A stretch of DNA of 10,599 bases from an uncultured Blautia sp. (GCA_905209435.1 CAJLTE010000100.1:1-10599), one strand, 5' to 3'; counted from the first letter of the stretch, positions 1-7,325 are shown. Numbers and translations are program-made. Notes: generated from the sequence alone by a model not told the origin.

Positions 1-12
1 ATGAAAATAAGG

Positions 13-46
13 GTCAGGAGCTGTGGAACATCCCATGGCTCCTGAT
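13..46 (+). promoter_or_regulatory. Hairpin in the spacer upstream of rimM
   Basis: An inverted repeat pairs 13-26 with 33-46 (core TCAGGAGC/GCTCCTGA), giving about 14 pairs including three G-U wobbles and a 6-base loop. It ends 10 bases before the rimM ribosome binding site. No T-tract follows it, so it is not a standard terminator. It could be an RNA-processing or translational control element in the ribosome-maturation operon. The function is inference; the pairing is seen directly. Confidence 0.5.
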
Positions 47-68
47 TTGGGTTTATAGGAGTCAGCAG

Positions 69-572
69 ATGGAAAATTTATTAAAAGTTGGTGTGATCAC
101 TACAACACACGGAATACGCGGGGAAGTAAAAGTATTTCCTACCACAGATGCAGACAGATTTCTGGATCTGGAATATGTTCTGCTTGACACAGGCAGAGAG
201 AAAAGAAAGCTTGAAATTGAGAATGTTAAATATTTCAAGAACCTTGTAATCTTGAAATTCAAGGGAATTGACAATATTAATGATATAGAGATGTATAAGA
301 AAAGAGAACTCTGGGTTCCGCGAGAAGAAGCACAGGAGCTGGATGAAGATGAATATTACATCGCAGATCTGATCGGAATGGATGTAGTTCTCGAAGATGG
401 AAGCAAATTTGGAACTCTGAAAGATGTAATGGAAACAGGTGCCAATGACGTTTATGTAGTAGAAGACACCAAAGGTGAGGAAATTCTTCTTCCTGCTATC
501 AAAGAATGTATTCTTGATGTAGAAGTAGAGAAGAATGTAATGACCATTCATCTGATGAAAGGATTAATATAA
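69..572 (+). CDS. rimM: Ribosome maturation factor RimM
   Basis: This 167-residue protein is the usual RimM length. RimM binds ribosomal protein S19 in the 30S head and assists 16S rRNA processing and small-subunit assembly in the cytoplasm. The N-terminal RimM barrel shows the hallmark THGIRGEVKV (residues 13-22). The C-terminal PRC-barrel begins near residue 95 (YYIADLIGMDV) and ends with the family motif LLPAIKECIL followed by a hydrophobic HLMKGLI tail. An AGGAG ribosome binding site at 57-61, 7 bases ahead, fixes the ATG. The reading frame stays open to the window edge upstream, but without family similarity. The stop codon directly abuts the trmD start, so the two genes are co-transcribed and probably translationally coupled. 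Upstream neighbours in this family of operons (rpsP, KH-domain gene) would lie outside the window. Confidence 0.96.
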   Translation: MENLLKVGVITTTHGIRGEVKVFPTTDADRFLDLEYVLLDTGREKRKLEIENVKYFKNLVILKFKGIDNINDIEMYKKRELWVPREEAQELDEDEYYIADLIGMDVVLEDGSKFGTLKDVMETGANDVYVVEDTKGEEILLPAIKECILDVEVEKNVMTIHLMKGLI

Positions 573-1331
573 ATGAATTTTCATGTTTTAACCCTGTTTC
601 CGGAGATGATTGAAAATGGCATGAATACCAGCATTACCGGACGTGCGATCACAAAAGGTCTCCTCACACTGGAGGCAGTGAACATTCGCGATTATGCATT
701 CAATAAGCACCAGAAAGTGGATGATTATACCTATGGTGGCGGTGCCGGAATGCTGATGCAGGCAGAACCGGTTTACCTTGCTTATGAGGCGATTGCAAAT
801 CGTACGGCAAAAAAGCCAAGAGTTGTATATCTGACTCCTCAGGGGCAGGTATTTAACCAGGCTATGGCCAGAGAAATGGCGCAGGAAGAGGATCTGGTAT
901 TCCTTTGTGGACACTATGAGGGAATTGATGAGCGTGTTCTGGAGGAAATCGTCACAGATTACGTATCTATCGGAGATTACGTGCTTACAGGCGGCGAACT
1001 TCCTGCAATGGTCATGATGGATTCCATTTCAAGAATGGTTCCGGGTGTACTGAACAATCAGGAGTCCGGTGAGACAGAATCCTTTGCAGGAAACCTTCTG
1101 GAGTATCCGCAGTACAGCCGTCCGGAAGAGTGGCATGGCAAAAAAGTACCGGAGGTTCTTATGTCCGGTCATCACGCAAACATAGAAAAGTGGCGCAGAG
1201 AGCAGTCAATTTACCGCACGGCAAAAAGACGCCCGGATCTTCTTAAGAAAGCTGATCTGACAAACAAAGAATGGAACTATGTGCGCCAGTTAAGGAAACA
1301 GTGGAAGGAAGAAGAGGAGCAGATAAAATGA
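573..1331 (+). CDS. trmD: tRNA (guanine-37-N1)-methyltransferase TrmD
   Basis: The 252-residue protein is a SPOUT-class, trefoil-knotted dimeric enzyme. It transfers a methyl group from S-adenosylmethionine to N1 of G37 next to the anticodon, which prevents +1 frameshifting. Visible motifs are YGGGAGM (54-60), [12 protein letters not shown] (111-122), the SAM-pocket knot [15 protein letters not shown] (132-146), [11 protein letters not shown] (150-160, with the conserved Arg154) and [13 protein letters not shown] (175-187). By ungapped comparison with the remembered E. coli sequence, the catalytic Asp169 position is Glu169 here (ETESF), a conservative change. The C-terminal tRNA-binding domain ends in a charged tail. 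A purine-rich AAAGGA about 9 bases upstream serves as ribosome binding site inside the end of rimM. Its stop overlaps the queA start (ATGA). Confidence 0.97.
   Translation: MNFHVLTLFPEMIENGMNTSITGRAITKGLLTLEAVNIRDYAFNKHQKVDDYTYGGGAGMLMQAEPVYLAYEAIANRTAKKPRVVYLTPQGQVFNQAMAREMAQEEDLVFLCGHYEGIDERVLEEIVTDYVSIGDYVLTGGELPAMVMMDSISRMVPGVLNNQESGETESFAGNLLEYPQYSRPEEWHGKKVPEVLMSGHHANIEKWRREQSIYRTAKRRPDLLKKADLTNKEWNYVRQLRKQWKEEEEQIK
1315..1319 (+). promoter_or_regulatory. Ribosome binding site fixing the queA start
   Basis: AGGAG lies 8 bases before the ATG at 1328, inside the last codons of trmD. It supports that start over an in-frame ATG at 1271, whose 19 extra residues have no match to the QueA N-terminus. 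Confidence 0.85.
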
Positions 1332-2353
1332 AAACATCAGATTTTTATTATGACCTTCCTCAGGAACTGATCGCTCAGGATCCTCTGGAGGACAGAAGTT
1401 CATCCAGACTGATGCATCTGTCTTTAAAAGACGGCAGCATTGAACATCGTCATTTTACAGATGTTCTGGATTATCTGGAAGAGGGAGATTGCCTGGTTAT
1501 CAACGATACAAAGGTAATCCCTGCACGTTTATACGGACATAAAGAAGAGACAGGAGCACTGATCGAGATCCTGCTTCTGAAGAGAAGAGAGAATGACATA
1601 TGGGAATGTCTGGTAAAGCCTGGCAAGAAAGCTCGTCCGGGTGCGAAGATCACATTTGGAAATGGTATCTTAAAGGGAGAGATTATTGATATTGTAGATG
1701 AAGGAAACCGTCTGATTCAGTTCCATTATGAAGGAATCTTCGAAGAAATCCTGGATCAGCTTGGTGAAATGCCTCTGCCACCGTATATTACGCATAAACT
1801 GAAAGATAAAAACCGTTATCAGACTGTTTATGCGAAGAATGAGGGCTCTGCTGCAGCTCCGACAGCTGGCCTGCACTTTACTAAGGAACTTCTTGAGAAA
1901 GTAAAGGAAAAAGGTGTAAACATTGCCCATGTGACCCTTCACGTAGGCCTCGGAACTTTTCGCCCTGTCAAGGTAGATGATGTAGAAAGTCACCATATGC
2001 ATTCCGAATTCTATATAGTAGAAGAAGATCAGGCAAAGCTGATCAATGATACAAAGAAAGCGGGCAAACGTGTAGTAGCAGTAGGAACCACAAGCTGCAG
2101 AACACTTGAATCTGCAACAGGCGAAGATGGAATTCTGAAGGCCGGAAGCGGCTGGACAGAGATTTTTATCTATCCAGGTTATCATTTTAAAATGATTGAC
2201 GCTTTGATTACTAATTTCCACCTGCCGGAATCCACACTTGTAATGCTGGTATCTGCACTGGCAGGTAAAGAAAACATTATGCATGCCTATGAGACAGCAG
2301 TGCAGGAAAAATATCGTTTCTTTTCTTTTGGGGATGCCATGATCATCATATAA
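1328..2353 (+). CDS. queA: S-adenosylmethionine:tRNA ribosyltransferase-isomerase QueA
   Basis: QueA transfers and rearranges the ribosyl group of S-adenosylmethionine onto 7-aminomethyl-7-deazaguanine at tRNA position 34. This forms epoxyqueuosine, the penultimate step of queuosine synthesis. From the ATG at 1328 the protein has 341 residues, the normal family length. Its N-terminus is typical: [24 protein letters not shown]. Further family signatures are [12 protein letters not shown], the strongly conserved [13 protein letters not shown] block, [20 protein letters not shown] and [21 protein letters not shown], ending in [10 protein letters not shown]. The start overlaps the trmD stop as ATGA, so translation is coupled. 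A terminator lies 77 bases after the stop. With trmD it makes a pair of anticodon-loop modification genes. No other queuosine gene is in the window. Confidence 0.96.
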   Translation: MKTSDFYYDLPQELIAQDPLEDRSSSRLMHLSLKDGSIEHRHFTDVLDYLEEGDCLVINDTKVIPARLYGHKEETGALIEILLLKRRENDIWECLVKPGKKARPGAKITFGNGILKGEIIDIVDEGNRLIQFHYEGIFEEILDQLGEMPLPPYITHKLKDKNRYQTVYAKNEGSAAAPTAGLHFTKELLEKVKEKGVNIAHVTLHVGLGTFRPVKVDDVESHHMHSEFYIVEEDQAKLINDTKKAGKRVVAVGTTSCRTLESATGEDGILKAGSGWTEIFIYPGYHFKMIDALITNFHLPESTLVMLVSALAGKENIMHAYETAVQEKYRFFSFGDAMIII

Positions 2354-2429
2354 TAATATTTTGGAGGTCAGAGAAAATTACTTTGTAATGTTCTGATGAC
2401 ATAAAAAATTTTTGTTGAAAAATAATATA

Positions 2430-2469
2430 AACAAAGCCGGGAAATTATTGCAGAGTTCCCGGCTTTGTT
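2430..2469 (+). terminator. Intrinsic terminator of the rimM-trmD-queA operon
   Basis: A perfect 14-bp stem pairs 2430-2443 (AACAAAGCCGGGAA) with 2456-2469 around a 12-base loop, and the T-run begins within the end of the stem (GTTTTATG). The opposite strand continues into a U-rich stretch, so it may also stop transcription coming from capA. Confidence 0.85.
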
Positions 2470-2515
2470 TTATGTTATTATTAAATTGGATAAAAAGGAA
2501 CCATTTTGCAATTCC

Positions 2516-2684
2516 GAAGTCAAGCGGATAAAATCATCCGCTTCGCTACTTGCTCATAACCGAATAATTGCTCCGCAGTTTATCAGGATGAGCTTGCACT
2601 CCTCCTGATACAAGTAAGTCCCCACCCACTGCTTATTGCTTTTCGCAATCAAAGCATGGGGTGGGGACTTACTTGATTCGGTTA
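2516..2684. repeat. Composite palindromic element forming a three-way junction
   Basis: This fills most of the queA-capA gap and has four helices. P1 is TAACCGAAT (2557-2565) paired with ATTCGGTTA (2676-2684). P2 is TATCAGGA (2581-2588) paired with TCCTGATA (2603-2610), extended by GAG/CTC. P3 is a perfect 17-bp stem, 2611-2627 with 2659-2675, extended by TGCTT/AAGCA and ATTGC/GCAAT to a 5-base loop. P4 is AAGCGGAT paired with ATCCGCTT (2523-2544). P2, P3 and the 3' strand of P1 adjoin with no unpaired base; only 2566-2580 is single-stranded. The capA stop codon (complement of 2682-2684) lies inside P1. Neither strand has a terminator-like T-run after P3. It could be a dispersed REP/MITE-like repeat or a structured 3' RNA of capA. 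The helices are seen; the role is unknown. Confidence 0.7.
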
Positions 2685-4088
2685 ATTCATATCAATAAAA
2701 TTAGTATCATCTGAGGTATCAGAATCTGGGGTACCCAAATCTGATTCATCCAAATCTGAAGCGCCATCGTTCGCTTCATCGGAATTGTCCATATCAGAAG
2801 AAGTATCTGTACCTGAAGTGGTGGATATTGCGTTGCTTGTAAATTTGGCAGTAAATGTAGTGCCCTCAGCAGTAGAAATCCAGGAACTTCGTTCATTGAT
2901 CTTATCAAGGATACGTGTGGCTTCATCGCCCTCGGCAGGAGTTGGCTGATAATTGTTATAGCCTTCATAAGCTGCGGAAGAGATAGAGCATGGAATAATA
3001 TTGGTTATATTATCGTTTTTTACTCCATCAGTATCAATAGTGAAAGTTTGCTGATAGATCATTGTGTCCATATCACTTGGAGAACTGTTTCCGCCGAAGC
3101 AGAAATTACCAAGACTGTATACAATGTTTTTTCCTTTATAAGTTTCAATTCCCTGAAGGACATGAGGGTGATGACCGCATACCAGGTCTGCACCCTGGTC
3201 GATGGCCATACGTCCCAGTGTTGTCTGATTGCTGTCCGGAACAGTTTCAGTCTCATTGCCCCAGTGGAAGATTACTACGATAAGCTGTGCTCCGTCAGCC
3301 TTTACTTTGGCAATATTATCTTTTAATTGTTGTTCACGGTCAAGATGGTCATACAGTTCATAAATACCTACTAATCCGATTTTGACCCCTTTCACTTCCA
3401 TAATTGCAGTTTCGTCATATCCGAAATGAACAATTCCGGCATTATCCAGTGCTGTCAGAGTATCGTTGAATCCCTGGTCTCCGTAATCATGGCTGTGGTT
3501 GTTAGCAGTATTTACCGCTTCTACAGAACCGCTTGTCAGAATAGAAGCGTAAGAGGCCGGCGCTTTAAAAGCAAATGTTTTATCTTCTCTTTCATCTGAA
3601 TCAGTAAGTGCTCCCTCAAAGTTTGCGATTGTCAGATCATCTGCGGAGAAAATGCTTTTTACATTCTGCAGAAAATAATCTGCTCCGTAATTCTCGTAGT
3701 AAGCATTTAAACTGGTGCTGTAATCAAAGGTTTCATCTGTTCCAAGAGTACAGTCGCCAACAATGCTGAGAGTCAGAGAAACAGGAGAGGAAATTGTATC
3801 ATCGGAAGAATTAGTTTCTCCAGAATCAACAGAAGTATCTTTAGTATTATCCTTGGAATCATTCATAGACACAGTATTCCGGGCAGATTTTTTTTGCGAA
3901 CTCATATAGTTGCTGCATCCGCGTATACTCATCAGAACAAGTGTGAAAATCAGAACAAAAATCCCGATGCAGGATGTGATCACTACTTTCTGTCTTTTTC
4001 TCTGATAGTATTTTGATTTTTTATAAATATTTTTTCTACGGGCTGAAGAAGACTGTGACCGTGAACGTTTTGAAGGTTGTGAAGCCAT
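2682..4088 (-). CDS. Membrane-anchored CapA-family (PGA_cap) metallophosphatase-fold protein
   Basis: This 468-residue protein has a strongly basic N-terminus (1-34, many Lys/Arg), a single hydrophobic segment at about 35-55, and then a Ser/Asp/Thr-rich linker (about 60-104). That pattern suggests a signal-anchored protein facing outward. Residues about 105-355 carry the CapA domain, a calcineurin-like metallophosphatase relative known from poly-gamma-glutamate capsule synthesis. Its motifs are GDCTLG (111-116), ANFEGAL (155-161), TANNHSHDYG (194-203), FHWGNE (274-279), GHHPHVLQG (305-313) and SLGNFCFGG (325-333). The last 45 residues are an acidic Asp/Ser/Thr tail of low complexity. No capB or capC ligase gene is near, so a capsule role is unproven; many clostridial CapA proteins stand alone. 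The ATG is preceded by only a weak purine stretch (AAGAAAGCGAG). Its end runs into the palindromic element. Confidence 0.88.
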   Translation of the reverse strand: MASQPSKRSRSQSSSARRKNIYKKSKYYQRKRQKVVITSCIGIFVLIFTLVLMSIRGCSNYMSSQKKSARNTVSMNDSKDNTKDTSVDSGETNSSDDTISSPVSLTLSIVGDCTLGTDETFDYSTSLNAYYENYGADYFLQNVKSIFSADDLTIANFEGALTDSDEREDKTFAFKAPASYASILTSGSVEAVNTANNHSHDYGDQGFNDTLTALDNAGIVHFGYDETAIMEVKGVKIGLVGIYELYDHLDREQQLKDNIAKVKADGAQLIVVIFHWGNETETVPDSNQTTLGRMAIDQGADLVCGHHPHVLQGIETYKGKNIVYSLGNFCFGGNSSPSDMDTMIYQQTFTIDTDGVKNDNITNIIPCSISSAAYEGYNNYQPTPAEGDEATRILDKINERSSWISTAEGTTFTAKFTSNAISTTSGTDTSSDMDNSDEANDGASDLDESDLGTPDSDTSDDTNFIDMN

Positions 4089-4290
4089 ATATAGTTCTCG
4101 CTTTCTTATGTATATAGTAGATCGTCGAATTCTGAGTATGTCTTTATCTTTAAAACAGGTGGATAAGTGAAAGGTATGATTTTATCGGCCTGTTGTATAT
4201 ATAATCAGAATCAACAAAAAATAAATCATAATTAGTATATGATATATTCAAAGTATATAGAGATTTCACAGAATCGTCAACAAATAAGTC

Positions 4291-4319
4291 TTTTCATAAA
4301 AGCGTATTTTTGTTATAAT
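4291..4319 (+). promoter_or_regulatory. Sigma-A type promoter of nfo
   Basis: A -35 box TTTTCA (4291-4296), a 17-base spacer and a perfect -10 box TATAAT (4314-4319) preceded by TGT, an extended -10. Transcription would start near 4326, about 40 bases before the nfo ATG. The rest of the 4089-4290 gap is AT-rich. I see no confident capA promoter in it. Confidence 0.75.
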
Positions 4320-4365
4320 ATCATGACAAAAGGTTACATAAATATTACAGACAGAGGAATGAAAT

Positions 4366-5208
4366 ATGTTATATATAGGAAATCACACAAGCTCTTCCAA
4401 GGGATATCTGGCAATGGGAAAGCAGACACTGGCAAATGGCGGCAGTACTTTTGCTTTTTTTACCAGAAATCCAAGAGGCGGAAAGGCAAAAGATATTGAT
4501 CCGCAGGATGTGCAGAAGTTTCTTGAGCTGGCACAGGAGAATCATTTTGGTAAATTGGTGGCTCATGCTCCGTACACTATGAACTGTGCTGCAGCTAAGG
4601 AGAGCCTGAGAGATTTTGCCAGGGAGATGATGGCGGACGATTTGAAACGACTGGAACTGACACCGGGAAATTATTATAATTTTCATCCGGGCAGTCATGT
4701 AGGACAGGGGGCGGAAACCGGAATTGACAAGATTGCTGAGATTCTGAATGAGGTGCTTATAGAAGAACAGAGAACAACTGTACTTCTGGAAACCATGTCA
4801 GGGAAGGGCAGTGAGATAGGAAGAAATTTTGAGGAACTGCGCCAGATCATTGATCGGGTAGAATTGAAGGACAAGCTGGGTGTCTGTCTTGATACCTGTC
4901 ATGTCTGGGATGGAGGATATGACATTGTTAATGATCTTGATGGGGTATTCGAAGAGTTCGACCGTACGATAGGATTGGACAGGTTAAAAGCAATCCATTT
5001 AAATGACAGTATGAATGGACTTGGAAGTCATAAAGACCGTCATGCCAGAATTGGAGAGGGAGAAATTGGACTGGAGGCATTGGTACGTGTGATCAGACAT
5101 CCTGCCACGGAAGGAATTCCATTTATTTTGGAAACGCCTAATGATGATGAAGGATGGGCGCGTGAGATTGCGCTTCTCAGGAAAGGATATGAGGACAGAC
5201 AGAGATGA
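4366..5208 (+). CDS. nfo: Endonuclease IV (AP endonuclease Nfo)
   Basis: Endonuclease IV cuts the DNA backbone 5' to abasic sites and removes blocked 3' ends in base-excision repair, using three zinc ions in a TIM barrel. The protein has 280 residues, the usual length. All nine expected metal ligands can be placed: His67 (AHAPY), His107 (FHPGSH), Glu142 (LETMSG), Asp176 and His179 ([12 protein letters not shown]), His211 (IHLNDS), Asp224 and His226 (DRHARIGEG) and Glu256 (LETP). Both the N-terminal GNHTSSSKG and these signatures are typical of the bacterial family. AGAGGA at 4353-4358 is the ribosome binding site. The stop overlaps the start of the next gene as ATGA, so the flavoprotein is likely made from the same message. 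The dedicated promoter lies just upstream. Confidence 0.96.
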   Translation: MLYIGNHTSSSKGYLAMGKQTLANGGSTFAFFTRNPRGGKAKDIDPQDVQKFLELAQENHFGKLVAHAPYTMNCAAAKESLRDFAREMMADDLKRLELTPGNYYNFHPGSHVGQGAETGIDKIAEILNEVLIEEQRTTVLLETMSGKGSEIGRNFEELRQIIDRVELKDKLGVCLDTCHVWDGGYDIVNDLDGVFEEFDRTIGLDRLKAIHLNDSMNGLGSHKDRHARIGEGEIGLEALVRVIRHPATEGIPFILETPNDDEGWAREIALLRKGYEDRQR

Positions 5209-5756
5209 AAACACTGATATTTAACGGTTCCCCCAGAAAGAACGGAGAGACAGCATATATGGTACGGATTTTGCAGGAAAATCTGGGCGGGGAATACAGG
5301 ATAGTTAATGCGTACAGGGCTGACATCCGGCCATGCATAGACTGCAGATGGTGCTTTGATCATGCAGGGTGTGCAATTAAAGATGAATGGCAGGAGATTC
5401 TTTCTTATGTTGAGGAATGTGACCACATTATTATGGCATCACCTGTATATTTTGAAGAAGTTACGGGAATGCTTCTTGCAGTGATGAGCAGATTGCAAAC
5501 CTATTTCAGCGCCAGATATATCCGTAAGGAGGAACCTGTTCCGAAGAAGAAAACAGGAGCAGTTTTATTGGCGGCAGGAAGTATTGGACCACGGGAAAAG
5601 GCAGAGAGTACATCAGAAATGCTGCTGCGTCAGATGAGCTGCAGCAGTGTGGGAACTGTTTATGTGAACCGTACGGATAAAGTACCGGTAAAGGACAGGG
5701 AGGATATTATACAGGAGATAAAAGAGCTGGCAGAGAAATTAAAAACAGCAGGATGA
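5205..5756 (+). CDS. Iron-sulfur flavoprotein / NADPH-dependent FMN reductase family
   Basis: This 183-residue cytoplasmic protein has a flavodoxin-like fold. The N-terminal [10 protein letters not shown] (7-16) is the FMN phosphate loop, and [13 protein letters not shown] (78-90) is the second flavin contact, typical of this family. Between them lies PCIDCRWC with a further Cys56: Cys44, Cys47, Cys50 and Cys56 form CX2CX2CX5C. That compact motif binds a 4Fe-4S cluster in the archaeal and clostridial iron-sulfur flavoproteins, which pass electrons and have been linked to detoxifying oxygen species. The physiological partner cannot be read from the sequence. It overlaps nfo by four bases (ATGA), with a GAGG-containing ribosome binding site about 10 bases upstream. 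The next gene starts 91 bases downstream with no terminator between, so a three-gene transcript is possible. Confidence 0.88.
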   Translation: MKTLIFNGSPRKNGETAYMVRILQENLGGEYRIVNAYRADIRPCIDCRWCFDHAGCAIKDEWQEILSYVEECDHIIMASPVYFEEVTGMLLAVMSRLQTYFSARYIRKEEPVPKKKTGAVLLAAGSIGPREKAESTSEMLLRQMSCSSVGTVYVNRTDKVPVKDREDIIQEIKELAEKLKTAG

Positions 5757-5833
5757 TACAATGACTGTTTGAACAAGTATATGACAACATATCCACTGAT
5801 AAATGAATAACGTTTTTATTAGGAAAACAGATG

Positions 5834-5839
5834 AAAGGA
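5834..5839 (+). promoter_or_regulatory. Ribosome binding site fixing the lipoprotein start
   Basis: AAAGGA lies 8 bases before ATG 5848. It favours that start over in-frame ATGs at 5803 and 5839, which would put non-signal residues in front of the MKKIKYF signal peptide. Confidence 0.7.
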
Positions 5840-5847
5840 TGAGCAGA

Positions 5848-6210
5848 ATGAAGAAAATAAAATATTTTATGATCACAGGAATGATCCTGGCATCAATCGG
5901 ACTGGCAGGATGCGGAAAGAAAGCAGAAGATGACATTACGAACAAAGAAATTTTTGAGGATGATCTTGAACCATTAACAGAGGAAGAACTTGATGAAATG
6001 GATGCAGACGATTCTGATGAAGATATGAAGCAGATCGATGAGCCGGATGACGAAGTTACAGACAGTGCAGACACTACAAATGCAACAGAAACTACAGACA
6101 AAACTGAAAAGTCAGATTCTTCAGATACATCTAAATCTACGGATAAAACTAAGACTTCAGATTCTTTGGATACAACAAAATCAACGACAGGATCAAAAAC
6201 TACAAAATAA
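5848..6210 (+). CDS. Small acidic low-complexity lipoprotein, function unknown
   Basis: The 120-residue product starts with a classic lipoprotein signal peptide: MKK, a hydrophobic core, and the lipobox LAGC with Cys22 as the lipidated residue. It should be anchored on the outer face of the membrane. The mature part has no recognisable fold. Residues about 27-70 are dominated by Asp and Glu, and 71-120 by Ser, Thr, Asp and Lys. Residues 89-118 form two copies of a 15-residue tandem repeat (SDS.DT.KST..K.), about 32 of 45 bases identical between copies. It may be a wall-spanning spacer, a metal-binding polyanion, or simply a disordered surface tail. I do not recognise a family. It follows the flavoprotein gene by 91 bases and ends at a strong terminator. 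Confidence 0.8.
   Translation: MKKIKYFMITGMILASIGLAGCGKKAEDDITNKEIFEDDLEPLTEEELDEMDADDSDEDMKQIDEPDDEVTDSADTTNATETTDKTEKSDSSDTSKSTDKTKTSDSLDTTKSTTGSKTTK
6112..6201 (+). repeat. Two-copy 45-bp tandem repeat in the lipoprotein gene
   Basis: The unit 6112-6156 is followed directly by 6157-6201. Each encodes 15 residues opening with Ser-Asp-Ser and containing Asp-Thr and Lys-Ser-Thr at the same places. Copies differ mainly in the second half of the unit. The period is a multiple of three, so unit gain or loss would keep the frame. Confidence 0.6.
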
Positions 6211-6260
6211 TTATGAAGATTTTGTAGATCAATAAGTAATATAAACTACAAAAGACTGTG

Positions 6261-6290
6261 AAAAAGGCGCTCATAACAGAGCGCTTTTTT
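6261..6290. terminator. Bidirectional terminator between the lipoprotein and ldh genes
   Basis: The core stem GCGCTC (6267-6272)/GAGCGC (6279-6284) has a 6-base loop. It is flanked by A5 on the left and T6 on the right, which extend the stem and provide a U-tract on either strand. It sits between two convergent genes and can end both transcripts. Confidence 0.9.
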
Positions 6291-6314
6291 CAATGAATAA
6301 TATATAATATTCTA

Positions 6315-7304
6315 TCAGGAAAGAACTTCGTTTTTGAGTTCATCGCCATTCATGAACGCTTTCGCATTTTCCATAGTAGTTTCTGCGATATTAGTCAATG
6401 CTTCCTTAGTGAAGAATCCCTGATGAGAAGTCATGACTACATTCGGGAAGGAAAGCAGACGCTGGGTAATGGAACTCTGCAGAATACGTTCAGACATATC
6501 CTCAAATACGAAATCAGTTTCTTCTTCGTAAACATCCAGACCGACTGCGGAAAATTTATGATCACGGATTCCGGAGATAAGATCCTCTGTCTTGATCAGA
6601 CCGCCGCGGGAAGTATTTACAAGAACCACACCATCTTTCATTTTGGCGATAGTTTCTTCGTTAATAATGTGTTTGGTTTCTTCTGTAAGCGGGCAGTGAA
6701 GGCTGATGAGATCACTGGTTGCCAGAAGCTCGTCCAGAGATACATATTCCAGATAATCAAGGCTCTTGTTCGGAAAAAGATCATAAGCGATGACTCTCAT
6801 ACCGAAGCCTTTACAGATTTTTGCCATTGCCTGGCCGATTTTTCCTGTACCGATGATTCCGGCAGTTTTCTGATAGAAGTTAAGACCCATCAGGCCACTT
6901 AAGGAGAAGTTATTCTCACGGCATTTAATATATGCCTTATGTGTATGGCGGTTTGCAGTGAGGGCAAGAGCCATGGCATGTTCTGCAACTGCCTCCGGAG
7001 AGTATCCCGGAACACGCATAACTTTCATTCCAAATTTGTGAGCAGTTTCCAGATCTACATTGTTATATCCTGCGCAGCGCATAAGGATCAATTTTACACC
7101 CTGAGCATTCAGCTCTTCGATAACAGGAGTGCTCAGATCAGCGTTTACAAAAGCGCAGATTGCCTCATATCCTTTTGCAAGGGAAGCAGTTTCTTCGTGA
7201 ATATTTGCTTCGGTAAATTTAATTGTAATTCCCGGATAGGAAGGAAGAAGCTTCTCGAAAAATTCTTCGTCGTAGTTTTTTGTGCCGTAAAATAAGATTT
7301 TCAT
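6315..7304 (-). CDS. ldhA: D-lactate dehydrogenase (D-2-hydroxyacid dehydrogenase family)
   Basis: The enzyme reduces pyruvate to D-lactate with NADH, regenerating NAD+ in fermentation. From the ATG at 7304 the protein has 329 residues, standard for the family. The Rossmann motif GTGKIG (152-157) is followed by Asp175 at the end of the second strand, which indicates NAD rather than NADP. Catalytic residues are in place: Arg233 (NTSRGGLI), Asp257 and Glu262 (GLDVYEEE) and His294 (TSHQGFFT). RCAGYNNVDL (76-85) and RVPGYSPEAVAEH (97-109) are typical of D-lactate dehydrogenases rather than glycerate or phosphoglycerate enzymes, though activity on other 2-oxoacids cannot be excluded. The gene is alone between two terminators. 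A TATAAT promoter and a Rex-like operator lie in its long leader, which suggests control by the NADH/NAD+ ratio. Confidence 0.92.
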   Translation of the reverse strand: MKILFYGTKNYDEEFFEKLLPSYPGITIKFTEANIHEETASLAKGYEAICAFVNADLSTPVIEELNAQGVKLILMRCAGYNNVDLETAHKFGMKVMRVPGYSPEAVAEHAMALALTANRHTHKAYIKCRENNFSLSGLMGLNFYQKTAGIIGTGKIGQAMAKICKGFGMRVIAYDLFPNKSLDYLEYVSLDELLATSDLISLHCPLTEETKHIINEETIAKMKDGVVLVNTSRGGLIKTEDLISGIRDHKFSAVGLDVYEEETDFVFEDMSERILQSSITQRLLSFPNVVMTSHQGFFTKEALTNIAETTMENAKAFMNGDELKNEVLS

Positions 7305-7313
7305 AAATGTTAG

Positions 7314-7318
7314 CTCCT
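7314..7318 (-). promoter_or_regulatory. Ribosome binding site fixing the ldhA start
   Basis: AGGAG on the minus strand lies 9 bases before the ATG at 7304. An in-frame ATG at 7370 would add 22 residues that run through this site and match no family N-terminus. Confidence 0.85.
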
Positions 7319-7325
7319 CTCTGGC

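Noticed and set aside
1..45. A 14-codon frame (ATG at 1, TGA at 43-45) that could be a leader peptide before rimM
   Set aside because: Its start coincides with the window edge, no ribosome binding site can be seen, and the sequence is dominated by the hairpin arms.
2368..2396. Weak hairpin after queA (ATTAC/GTAAT plus TCAGA/TCTGA with an internal loop), next to a GGAGG
   Set aside because: Short and interrupted stems, no T-run, and no open frame follows the GGAGG. The real terminator lies 34 bases further on.
3048..3326. Plus-strand open frames antisense to capA and similar antisense frames within aroA, tyrA and ldhA
   Set aside because: All lie opposite genes with clear family motifs, lack ribosome binding sites and encode unrecognisable sequence.
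5769..5797. TTGAAC as a -35 box for a separate lipoprotein promoter
   Set aside because: At 17-base spacing the -10 would be TCCACT, which is poor. Read-through from the nfo promoter is equally possible.
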